A DNA stretch of 64,000 nucleotides from Bacteroidota bacterium (GTDB lineage Bacteria; Bacteroidota; Bacteroidia; Bacteroidales; Bacteroidaceae), in the NCBI GenBank assembly GCA_023426145.1, contig JAFABG010000006.1, forward strand, positions 62,001-126,000. Direction: 5' to 3'. Below, one piece after another: positions 17,087 through 25,448 of the stretch (the stretch's first letter is position 1; each line of letters begins with the position of its first letter). The position numbers and the translations under genes are program-made. The notes under the pieces were generated by a model. That model was given only the letters and a program-made list of their open reading frames with translations, was not told where the DNA came from and did not search any database.

Positions 17087-19114
17087 ATGAAAAAGTCAAT
17101 TACAATGAAAGTAACAAAAGTGGCTTTACTTAGTCCTATACTAGTTCTAGTAATGTCCTGTAGTAATTTTTTAAATATAGATAATTACTTTGATGATGAA
17201 TTTAATATTGATTCAGTATTTACCAATGCTAGATATATGGAAGCCTATATGTGGGGAGCAGCAGCTATGTTTCCAGATGAGGCTCAGACGATAAGATATG
17301 GTTTCACTCCTGGTCCTATGGCTACTGATGAGGCTTTTAATGGGCTAACAGGTGCTGGATCAGCAAATGTTTATTATGGAATGGATTTTGCTACAGGGCG
17401 TATTTCTCCTGACTTTTTCGGTGATGGTAGCCCTAATCTTAATCAGTGGAGCAACTATTATAAAATCATTCGTAAATGTAATAGTATCCTTCAAAATTTA
17501 GATCGACCGAAAGATCTAACAAACACTGATCGACTTCGTATTGAAGGATATACGCGTTTTATTCGTGCTTATGCTTACTACAATGTATTAGTTGATTTTG
17601 GGCCTCCTATTCTTCTTGGTGACGAAGTGGTAAACACTAATGAACCTATTGAATACTATGATCGTCCTAGAGCGACTTATGATGAAGCAATGGATTATAC
17701 TTGTGAGGAATTTGAAAAGGCAGCGCGTTTGTTGCCATCACCTGATGAAGTGTCTGCTTTAGATTTTGGACGCCCTACTAAAGGAGCCGCTTTCGCTTTG
17801 ATTGCTCGTTTGAGGCTTATACATGCAAGCCCATTATTTAATGGTGGACCTGTTGCAAGTTCTTATTTTGGAAATTGGAAACGTTCAACAGATCATGTGA
17901 ACTATGTTTCTCAGCAATATGATGAAAGTCGCTGGGTAGTAGCGGCTGCTGCTGCAAAACGCGTAATGGACATGGGGAAATATAAATTATATACTGTGTT
18001 GAAAGACGATAAGACGCCTGAACTTCCTAAAGGAGTTACTTCTGATCCTAATTTTTATGAAAACTATCCGAACGGAGCTGCAGGCATAGACCCCTTTAAA
18101 TCTTATTCGGATATTTTCACGGGTGAAGCTGTAGCCGCAATTAATCCGGAGCTAATATGGGGAAGGAATACGAGCTACATTAATGAGTACATTAGTAAAG
18201 GGGCTTTCCCACCATCTCTTGGAGGATGGGGGCGTTTTTGTGTGACGCAGAAAGTGGTAGATGCTTATTTGATGGATGATGGGCGAACGAAGGAGGAAGC
18301 CTTTGCTGATGGTTATTATTCCGAGATAGGTTTTACCTCAGAACCTCGTTTTTTCTCTGGGTACCCTCTTAACTCAGGAGTGTATAATATGTATGCTCAC
18401 CGTGAGATGCGATTCTATGCTTCAATTGGCTTCAATGAGGCCGTTTGGCAAGCTCTTTCGAGTACAACACTTAATAATCATACTGCTAAATACTATTATC
18501 AAGATGCAGATGGACGTGGTGGGGTAACAGCTAGTTCTCCGAACTATCCAATTACAGGTTATGTGATTAAGAAGTTTAATCATCCCATGGATGCGTGGAC
18601 AGGTACGGGAGCTCGTCATATTCAGAAAGCTTATTGTATAATAAGGTATGCAGAGATTTTATTGTCCTATGCCGAGGCACTTAATAACTTAACTACGACT
18701 CATACAGTAACTCTTGGGGGGCAGCAATATACACTCAATAGAGACAGGGAAGAAATTAAAAAAGCATTTGACCTCGTTAGATACAGAGCTGGCTTGCCAG
18801 GACTTACAGGTACTCAACTTAATGATCCGGAAGATGTTCAAAAACAAATTGAACGCGAACGGATGGTTGAATTTCTGTGGGAAAATAGACGATTCTATGA
18901 TGTACGTCGCTGGGGGATTTATGAACAAACTGAACAAGAACCTATTCGAGGAATGAATCCTGACGGGGCAACGAAGGAAACGTATTATCAACGTGTAATA
19001 CCAAGTACTTCTTCCTTCCTTACGCGGGTTGTCAATAAAAAATCGATCTGGTTGCCCATTCCACGTGCTGAAATGAGAAGGTTGCCATCGATGGATCAAA
19101 ATCCAGGCTATTAA
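17087..19114 (+). CDS. SusD/RagB family outer-membrane lipoprotein (long form)
   Basis: 675 aa, longer than typical SusD (500-600). Signal with lipobox VMSC, then SNFLNIDNYFDDEF, the usual N-terminal start. TPR helices include RFIRAYAYYNVLVDFGPPILLG. The C-terminal SusD motif is RYAEILLSYAEALNN, then ERMVEFLWENRRFYDVRRWG and LPIPRAEMRRLP, all typical. An internal start (Met at codon 7) would still leave a signal peptide. It forms the ligand-capturing lid of the upstream SusC (19 bp away). The ligand is presumed related to the operon's phosphoesterase. Confidence 0.93.
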   Translation: MKKSITMKVTKVALLSPILVLVMSCSNFLNIDNYFDDEFNIDSVFTNARYMEAYMWGAAAMFPDEAQTIRYGFTPGPMATDEAFNGLTGAGSANVYYGMDFATGRISPDFFGDGSPNLNQWSNYYKIIRKCNSILQNLDRPKDLTNTDRLRIEGYTRFIRAYAYYNVLVDFGPPILLGDEVVNTNEPIEYYDRPRATYDEAMDYTCEEFEKAARLLPSPDEVSALDFGRPTKGAAFALIARLRLIHASPLFNGGPVASSYFGNWKRSTDHVNYVSQQYDESRWVVAAAAAKRVMDMGKYKLYTVLKDDKTPELPKGVTSDPNFYENYPNGAAGIDPFKSYSDIFTGEAVAAINPELIWGRNTSYINEYISKGAFPPSLGGWGRFCVTQKVVDAYLMDDGRTKEEAFADGYYSEIGFTSEPRFFSGYPLNSGVYNMYAHREMRFYASIGFNEAVWQALSSTTLNNHTAKYYYQDADGRGGVTASSPNYPITGYVIKKFNHPMDAWTGTGARHIQKAYCIIRYAEILLSYAEALNNLTTTHTVTLGGQQYTLNRDREEIKKAFDLVRYRAGLPGLTGTQLNDPEDVQKQIERERMVEFLWENRRFYDVRRWGIYEQTEQEPIRGMNPDGATKETYYQRVIPSTSSFLTRVVNKKSIWLPIPRAEMRRLPSMDQNPGY

Positions 19115-19136
19115 TCAACTTGATATAAATGATAAA

Positions 19137-20042
19137 ATGAAACGAAGTAATCTATTAATATGTGCACTTATTGTAGTGTTCTCTTCCTGCAACGATAATG
19201 AGGTGTTTAAAAAGGAAATGTATAAGAATGTAGTGGCGTTAATCAGTAGCGATTATTATAATAGTTTTCAGGAAACAGTTCCTCTACAGTCAACAGGAGA
19301 TGGATATGTTGGGTATATTGCAGCTTCTTCGGGGGGGACTCATGCGCCTACTAAGGATTTGGTTATTGGCTTAGAAGAAGATGCAACTCCTTTGGATCTT
19401 TACAATCGATCTTTGTATGACATTGACGATAAATTGTATGCTAGGTTTTTGTCTAGAGATAAATATGAAATAGAGAATTACGAGATTCGGATAAAGTCCG
19501 GAGAACGAACCGGCAAGACGATGATTAAGATTCATCCTGATGGGTTATCGCCTGATTCTACTTATTTTATCGGGTTAAAAGCAATTGACGTTTCTGGTGT
19601 AGAAATTAATCCCAAGAAGAATACGATTCTCTATCAGATACTTATAAAGAATGATTATGCCACGCAGGCTGATAATGTTTATTACTCTATGTCTGGGTTA
19701 GTTAATGGCATGGTCACAGCAGGTAACAAGAAATTATTTCCTCTCACTTATAATCGCGTACGAATGGTCGCAGGTACAGAAACATTTGAGAGTACGATTG
19801 CTAAAATCAATAAAACGGCTGTAATACTAGAAGTGGACGATCAGCATCACGTGATTATTAAGCCTTATAAAGATATAGATGTACAACAAGTGGATGGTGA
19901 CTTAAAGTATCCTAATACATTTAAAGTGGAAGAATCATTCGGGCATGTTTACAATGTATTCCTTCTGTCATACGAATACACAATAAATGGTGTAAAGAAA
20001 TCAATGCAGGAAGAACTTAGATTGGAGGTTGGTGTTAAGTAA
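19137..20042 (+). CDS. DUF1735/BT_3987-like surface lipoprotein
   Basis: 301 aa. Lipobox VFSSC (Cys18). The N-terminal half (about 25-160) resembles the DUF1735 / BT_3987-type beta domain found in lipoproteins encoded after SusD. It includes SYEIxxG-type strands such as NYEIRIKSGERTGKTMIKI and LSPDSTYFIGLKAIDVSG. The C-terminal half (about 175-301) is probably a DUF4361-like domain. No catalytic residues are recognisable. The known role of this class is ligand binding at the cell surface. Last gene of the operon, closed by a terminator 25 bp downstream. Confidence 0.75.
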   Translation: MKRSNLLICALIVVFSSCNDNEVFKKEMYKNVVALISSDYYNSFQETVPLQSTGDGYVGYIAASSGGTHAPTKDLVIGLEEDATPLDLYNRSLYDIDDKLYARFLSRDKYEIENYEIRIKSGERTGKTMIKIHPDGLSPDSTYFIGLKAIDVSGVEINPKKNTILYQILIKNDYATQADNVYYSMSGLVNGMVTAGNKKLFPLTYNRVRMVAGTETFESTIAKINKTAVILEVDDQHHVIIKPYKDIDVQQVDGDLKYPNTFKVEESFGHVYNVFLLSYEYTINGVKKSMQEELRLEVGVK

Positions 20043-20067
20043 GAAAATGTAAGTGATTGACTATAGA

Positions 20068-20100
20068 ATAAGGGCAGTTTTGGCTGTCCTTATATCTTTT
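20068..20100 (+). terminator. Terminator of the phosphoesterase-SusCD operon
   Basis: A 10-bp stem, ATAAGGGCAG / CTGTCCTTAT, with one G-T pair, a 6-nt loop and a modest T run (ATCTTTTT). Confidence 0.75.
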
Positions 20101-20259
20101 TGATATATATTTCACGAGGCACTTATCTCTTTATTTTTGGCCATTAATAGCTATAATTGCCAAACTCTATCTAAATTTCCAATTCTTTAGTTTGTTCTTC
20201 TCATTTTCTCTTTTTTATGATTAACTTTGCGCCCTTAAATTAACTAACCTTTAAAAAAC

Positions 20260-21858
20260 ATGTTTACTAACTTATTACATTTCTCTTATTTCTCACTCTT
20301 TCTAATTGTTGCTTTAGGATTTATGTTAGGAAGGATAAAGATTAAGGGATTGTCTCTTGACGTATCGGCAGTAATTTTTATTGCTTTATTATTTGGGCAT
20401 TTTGGTGTTGTTATCCCTAAAGAATTAGGTAGTTTTGGTTTGGTACTTTTTATCTTTACTATTGGTATTCAGGCAGGCCCCGGATTCTTTGATTCATTCA
20501 GAAGTAAAGGGAAAACACTCATTTTGATTACTATGCTTATTATTAGCTCAGCTTGTTTGACAGCTGTTGGCTTAAAATATCTATTTGATATTGATACACC
20601 AAGTGTTGTTGGATTAATTGCAGGAGCGTTAACCAGTACGCCTGGATTGGCTGTGGCTATTGACAGTACGCATTCTCCTCTAGCTTCTATCGCTTATGGT
20701 ATTGCTTATCCGTTTGGAGTAATTGGTGTGATTCTTTTCGTGAAACTACTGCCTAAAGTGATGCGTATAAATTTAGATCAAGAGGCTCGCCGTCTCGAAA
20801 TAGAACGTCGTGGTCAGTTTCCAGAACTAGGCACTTGCATTTATCGTATTACTAATCCTAGTGTTTATAATCGTAGCTTGTTGCAAATTAATGCACGCGC
20901 TATGACCGGGGCTGTTATTTCGAGATTAAAACATGGAGAGGAAATATCTATTCCTACAGCACATACTGTATTGCGTGAGGGCGATTATATTCAGGCAGTG
21001 GGCAGTGAAGACTCTTTGAATCAGTTGGCTGTTTTAGTTGGCGAACGTGAGGCAGGTGAACTTCCATTGGATAAAACACAAGAGAAAGAATCTTTGTTGT
21101 TGACTAAAAAAGATATGATTAATAAACAAGTTGGAGATTTGAATTTACAGAAGAACTTTGGTTGTACAGTGACTCGTGTTCGTCGAAGTGGTATTGACTT
21201 ATCTCCATCTCCTGATTTAGCATTGAAATTTGGTGATAAACTTATGGTTGTGGGAGAGAAGGAAGGTATTAAAGGAGTAGCGAGACTGCTAGGAAACAAT
21301 GCAAAAAAACTTTCTGATACAGATTTTTTCCCTATTGCAATGGGGATTGTGCTAGGTGTATTGTTCGGACAGTTAAATATATCTTTCTCAGACAGCTTGT
21401 CGTTTTCACCTGGATTGACAGGTGGGGTGCTAATGGTAGCTCTTTTTTTGAGTGCTGTAGGCAAAACAGGTCCAATTCTTTGGTCAATGTCAGGTCCTGC
21501 AAATCAATTGTTGCGTCAGTTGGGATTATTACTTTTCCTTGCTGAAGTGGGAACCTCTGCAGGAACGAACCTAGTATCTACTTTCCAAGAAAGCGGTCTG
21601 CTGATGTTTGGCGTTGGAGCAGCAATAACTATCGTACCGATGTTAGTGGCTACCATTGTTGGTCGATTAGTATTTAAGATCAATTTATTAGATTTATTAG
21701 GTACTATAACAGGAGGTATGACTAGTACGCCAGGTTTAGCAGCAGCCGATTCAATGGTTGATAGTAACATTCCTAGTGTAGCTTATGCAACAGTATATCC
21801 GATCGCTATGGTATTCCTTATTTTATTTATACAAATCATATCTTCGGTTGTCTATTAA
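20260..21858 (+). CDS. AspT/YidE-type membrane antiporter with two RCK_C domains
   Basis: 532 aa inner-membrane protein. Two homologous membrane halves (about 1-170 and 360-532) flank two cytoplasmic RCK_C (TrkA-C) domains at about 200-350. Each half has the duplicated motif AGALTSTPGLAVA / TGGMTSTPGLAAAD, the signature of the aspartate:alanine exchanger/YidE/YbjL family. The RCK_C domains suggest ligand-gated activity. The substrate is unknown; some relatives exchange dicarboxylic amino acids. Single-gene unit: a -7 box TAACTTTG lies at 20222-20229 and no close neighbour precedes it. Confidence 0.9.
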   Translation: MFTNLLHFSYFSLFLIVALGFMLGRIKIKGLSLDVSAVIFIALLFGHFGVVIPKELGSFGLVLFIFTIGIQAGPGFFDSFRSKGKTLILITMLIISSACLTAVGLKYLFDIDTPSVVGLIAGALTSTPGLAVAIDSTHSPLASIAYGIAYPFGVIGVILFVKLLPKVMRINLDQEARRLEIERRGQFPELGTCIYRITNPSVYNRSLLQINARAMTGAVISRLKHGEEISIPTAHTVLREGDYIQAVGSEDSLNQLAVLVGEREAGELPLDKTQEKESLLLTKKDMINKQVGDLNLQKNFGCTVTRVRRSGIDLSPSPDLALKFGDKLMVVGEKEGIKGVARLLGNNAKKLSDTDFFPIAMGIVLGVLFGQLNISFSDSLSFSPGLTGGVLMVALFLSAVGKTGPILWSMSGPANQLLRQLGLLLFLAEVGTSAGTNLVSTFQESGLLMFGVGAAITIVPMLVATIVGRLVFKINLLDLLGTITGGMTSTPGLAAADSMVDSNIPSVAYATVYPIAMVFLILFIQIISSVVY

Positions 21859-21861
21859 AAA

Positions 21862-21909
21862 ATCACTATATATAGGGATTGCCTAAGCAAAAAAGAGTTT
21901 GTACTTTTG
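21862..21909 (+). promoter_or_regulatory. Operator-promoter of the His-rich protein/TonB receptor unit
   Basis: Reads ATCACTATATATAGGGATTG, then a 20-bp spacer, then TACTTTTG. The first 18 bases (21862-21879) are a near-perfect palindrome with two unpaired positions. Its final AT is the start of the -33 ATTG (21878-21881); the -7 is 21902-21909. The same palindrome, position and spacing recur at five other promoters in the window. A protein bound here would block RNA polymerase, so repression is inferred. Confidence 0.7.
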
Positions 21910-21930
21910 CAGCCAGAAATTTAAACAAGG

Positions 21931-22287
21931 GTGAAAAGACTATTTCTGACTATAATGCGCTATTTCTTACCTGTATTGTTCATTTCATATCTGGTAAGCA
22001 TTACATTCTTTGTTCACGTTCATGTGATCAATGGTGTTACAATAGTTCATTCTCATCCCTTTAAGAAAGGAAGCGCACACCACCATTCCACCGTAGAACT
22101 ATGTCTAGTTCATTTCTTGTCTCATCTGACAGCGGACGGTGCAACGGTTGTGTTCGCTCTTTTTTTATTTATTCCATCTATCTTGTGGAAGTTACGTGGA
22201 ACTTCTTTAGTACTCCGTTATCATTACCCATATCATGGTTTGGTGGGGCTTAGAGCACCACCTTGTATTCGTTTCTCTGTGTTTTAG
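21931..22287 (+). CDS. Small His-rich membrane protein of unknown function
   Basis: 118 aa from a GTG start (an ATG nine codons in is the alternative). Two likely membrane helices, about residues 10-32 and 92-108. The loop between them is rich in histidine: HVHVINGVTIVHSHPF and, nine residues on, HHH. That pattern suggests metal or heme binding at one membrane face. It may belong to a Bacteroidetes small-protein family (possibly DUF6769; from memory only). It precedes a TonB receptor by 84 bp behind a shared promoter with the operator, so a role in metal or heme uptake is inferred. Function not known. Confidence 0.7.
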   Translation: MKRLFLTIMRYFLPVLFISYLVSITFFVHVHVINGVTIVHSHPFKKGSAHHHSTVELCLVHFLSHLTADGATVVFALFLFIPSILWKLRGTSLVLRYHYPYHGLVGLRAPPCIRFSVF

Positions 22288-22371
22288 TGAATATGAGTTC
22301 GTTCTATCTTTTAAAAACGAAACTTTATTTTATCAGACTATCTTTATTAGAAAACGAATAACAAACGAAAA

Positions 22372-24699
22372 ATGAGAAAATATACTCTTTCGCTTGTCTT
22401 GCTGTGCTGTGCGTTAATGCCTTTCAGTGTTGGACAAGCTGCTGTTTATGAGCATCCAGAATATCCCGAACTACGTAAGTCAGATGCTAACATAATCGGT
22501 CATATCTTAGATAAAAATTCCAAAGAACATCTTGCTTATATTACTGTTGCCTTAAAGGGCACTACCATTGGTACAGTAACTGATGCTACTGGACATTATT
22601 TCTTAAAAAATCTTCCAGAAGGAAATTTTGTACTTGAAGTGAGTTCGGTTGGGTATAAAACGGTTAGACGTAATGTCACACTGAAAAAAGGACATACACT
22701 AGAAGAAGATTTTGAAATAGAAGAAGATGCAGTAGCACTTGATGGCGTTGTTGTTTCTGCCAATCGTAGCGAAACGACTCGACGCTTAGCACCTACTTTG
22801 GTGAATGTGGTAGACATGAAAATGTTTGAAACGACCAATTCCACAACTTTGGCTCAAGGGCTAAACTTTCAACCGGGAGTCCGTGTTGAATCTAACTGCC
22901 AAAATTGTGGTTTTCAGCAGGTACGTATCAATGGATTAGATGGTCCTTATACTCAAATATTGCTTGATTCTCGTCCTATTTTTAGTGCACTCTCTAGTGT
23001 TTATGGGATTGAGCAAATTCCAGCCAGTATGATAGAGCGCGTGGAAGTAATGCGTGGGGGAGGTTCAGCGTTATTTGGATCCTCTGCCATTGCTGGTACT
23101 ATTAATATTATTACTAAAGAACCTATTCGCAACTCAGGAATGCTCTCTCATACTCTTACTGGAATTGGTGACGGTGATGCTTTTGATAATAGTACGGCAA
23201 TGAATGTTTCATTAGTCACAGATGACCAGCGTGCAGGTTTGTACATCTTTGGACAAAACCGGCATCGTGCTGCTTACGATCACGATGGGGATGGATATTC
23301 TGAGATTCCTAAAATTCATGGCCAGACCGTCGGTTTTCGTTCTTTTATAAAAACCAGCACATATTCAAAAATAACGTTTGAATATCATCACATGGAAGAA
23401 TTTAGGAGAGGAGGTGATTTGCTAAATCGTCCACCTCATGAAGCTAATGTAGCTGAACAAACAGAGCATTCCATCAATGGCGGAGGCCTGAAGTATGACT
23501 ATTTCTCACCCAATGAGAAGCATAGATTGAGCGTCTTTGCTTCAGCACAACATATAAATAGAGATAGCTATTATGGTGGCGGACAAGATCCAAATGCTTA
23601 CGGAAATACTACAGACTTAAATTGGATGTCTGGTACACAATATATGTATAGCTTTGGAAAATGTATTTTTATGCCTTCTGATTTGACTGTTGGTCTTGAA
23701 TTTAACCAGGATAAGTTAGAAGATAATATGTGGGGCTATCACCGTACGGTGGATCAAAAAGTAAATATTGGTAGTGCCTTTTTCCAGAATGAGTGGAAAA
23801 ACGACCATTGGGGATTTTTATTGGGTGGTCGTTTAGATAAACATAATCTTATAGATCATGTTATTCTTAGCCCGCGCGCGAATCTTCGCTACAACCCAAC
23901 TCAAGATATAAATTTGCGTTTGAGTTATTCCTCAGGCTTCCGTGCACCACAAGCCTTTGATGAAGATCTGCATGTTGAAAATGTCGGAGGAAATGTAGCT
24001 ATGATTGAGTTAGCTAAAGATTTGAAAGAGGAAAGGTCCAAAAGCCTAAGTATTTCCGCAGATATTTATCATCGTTTTGGCGCTTTTCAGGTCAACTTTC
24101 TTGTGGAAGGATTTTATACGAAATTGTCGGATGTGTTTGCTTTGACAGATGGAGAAGTTGTCAATGGTGTATTAACTCGAACTCGTTATAATGCTCCTGG
24201 AGCCAAAGTGATGGGTGTGAACTTAGAAGGAAAAATGGCTTATTTAAGCAAATTTCAGATTCAAGCGGGAGCCACTTTGCAACAGAGCCATTACCGTGAG
24301 CAGCATGTCTGGAATAAAGAGGCTCTACCTGTGAAGAAGATGATGCGTACTCCAAATACGTACGGCTACTTAACCGCTACCTATACTCCTTTAAAACCTT
24401 TAGCAATTTCGTTATCTGGTACCTACACTGGTTCGATGTTAGTTCCTCACGAAGCGGTTCCCGGGTTCTTAGATAAACCTGTTACAGTCGACACAAAAGA
24501 TTTTTTTGATGTAGCTCTTAAAGTTTCTTATGATTTTAAACTCTATAAGGCAATGACTTTGCAAGCGAATGCTGGCGTCCAGAATATTTTTAATGCTTAT
24601 CAGGATGACTTTGATAAAGGACCTAATCGCGACTCTGGATATATCTATGGTCCCTCATTGCCTAGAAGCTTTTTTGCTGGGGTAAAAATCAGTTATTAA
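22372..24699 (+). CDS. TonB-dependent receptor (non-SusC), probable metal/heme/cofactor uptake
   Basis: 775 aa outer-membrane receptor of the siderophore/cobalamin size class. Signal peptide ending GQAA. The carboxypeptidase-regulatory-like domain spans about 38-120. LDGVVVSANRSETTRRLAP is the TonB box/plug entry. The plug follows with CQNCGFQQVRINGLDGPYTQ, then MIERVEVMRGGGSALFGSSA and IAGTINIITKEP. The barrel ends FFAGVKISY. The CxxC in the plug is a notable feature of this subgroup. No SusD partner is present, so a small ligand is more likely than a glycan. Preceded by the His-rich protein and closed by a strong terminator. Ligand unproven. Confidence 0.9.
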   Translation: MRKYTLSLVLLCCALMPFSVGQAAVYEHPEYPELRKSDANIIGHILDKNSKEHLAYITVALKGTTIGTVTDATGHYFLKNLPEGNFVLEVSSVGYKTVRRNVTLKKGHTLEEDFEIEEDAVALDGVVVSANRSETTRRLAPTLVNVVDMKMFETTNSTTLAQGLNFQPGVRVESNCQNCGFQQVRINGLDGPYTQILLDSRPIFSALSSVYGIEQIPASMIERVEVMRGGGSALFGSSAIAGTINIITKEPIRNSGMLSHTLTGIGDGDAFDNSTAMNVSLVTDDQRAGLYIFGQNRHRAAYDHDGDGYSEIPKIHGQTVGFRSFIKTSTYSKITFEYHHMEEFRRGGDLLNRPPHEANVAEQTEHSINGGGLKYDYFSPNEKHRLSVFASAQHINRDSYYGGGQDPNAYGNTTDLNWMSGTQYMYSFGKCIFMPSDLTVGLEFNQDKLEDNMWGYHRTVDQKVNIGSAFFQNEWKNDHWGFLLGGRLDKHNLIDHVILSPRANLRYNPTQDINLRLSYSSGFRAPQAFDEDLHVENVGGNVAMIELAKDLKEERSKSLSISADIYHRFGAFQVNFLVEGFYTKLSDVFALTDGEVVNGVLTRTRYNAPGAKVMGVNLEGKMAYLSKFQIQAGATLQQSHYREQHVWNKEALPVKKMMRTPNTYGYLTATYTPLKPLAISLSGTYTGSMLVPHEAVPGFLDKPVTVDTKDFFDVALKVSYDFKLYKAMTLQANAGVQNIFNAYQDDFDKGPNRDSGYIYGPSLPRSFFAGVKISY

Positions 24700-24805
24700 G
24701 ATTATGAGCTAGTTTTGATTTATAAAATAGGTTTTTATCGAGCCTATTATATTCTGCAAGTATTTAGGTAATAGTTGATTTTATAAGTGATACTAGCGGA
24801 GCAAG

Positions 24806-24855
24806 AGGTGTATGATTGCGAAGAAAACTTTCTTCAATCATACACCTTTCATTTT
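24806..24855 (+). terminator. Strong terminator after the TonB receptor
   Basis: A perfect 13-bp stem AGGTGTATGATTG / CAATCATACACCT (24806-24818 and 24835-24847), with an inner GAAG/CTTC stem and a TTCATTTT tail. A weaker hairpin AATAGG/CCTATT lies at 24726-24748. Confidence 0.85.
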
Positions 24856-25364
24856 AATGAAAACGAAGGAGTTATTCATAAATAGAATGATTTAGTTTTT
24901 GTGTTTAAATCGGTTTAGTGTTGCAACTTATTTATTATAGTCTATTCTATCATTTGGGAATCATATGTGCATATTACACTTTTAATTAGATAAATGTTAA
25001 AATTCTCTTTTAAAGGAAATATAATTATATAGTGCTATTCGGATCTTTAAAAATGTAAAATTGGTTATAATGAATTTATTTATAGGTATTTATGTCTTGC
25101 TGTAGTTCTTTTAAGAACTATTTTTTATTCGTTTATTAATATTATAGTGATAGATAGTATTTTTTTTGCTAATTCGTTAATTAATGTATTCTATATCTTG
25201 TTTTCTTTTCTTTTTTTAATTCTATTTTATGCGGAATTATTGTTTTCTGTATATCAACTTGTCATTTTAAAACTGGTTATTTAGTTTTATTGATCTATTA
25301 TTGTTGTTATTGCAATGTATATATTGTTAATATAGCGTATTTTGAAACATTTTGTTTTAATGTT
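24856..25364. other. AT-rich leader region before the third SusC
   Basis: About 510 bp with no credible gene on either strand. It is very AT-rich, has short poly-T runs, and ends in the SusC promoter. I see no strong hairpin or repeat. It may hold an activator site for the operon. Confidence 0.5.
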
Positions 25365-25395
25365 ATTGCGGTTTAAAAAATAATAAATATATTTG
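25365..25395 (+). promoter_or_regulatory. Promoter of the third SusC-SusD operon
   Basis: ATTG (25365-25368), a 19-bp spacer and TATATTTG (25388-25395) fit the Bacteroides pattern. The -7 box overlaps a GTG codon at 25395, so translation cannot begin there; the real SusC start must be the ATG at 25449. Confidence 0.6.
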
Positions 25396-25448
25396 TGGCG
25401 TATATGTTTAAGATTGTTTTTAATAAGTTAATTTTTAAGAGAGAATTT

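Noticed and set aside
24811..24894. 27-codon plus-strand frame after the TonB receptor
   Set aside because: Lies across the terminator hairpin, with no start signals.
25395..25448. Upstream GTG extension of the third SusC
   Set aside because: It lies on the -7 box and adds residues before a proper signal peptide, so the ATG at 25449 was chosen.
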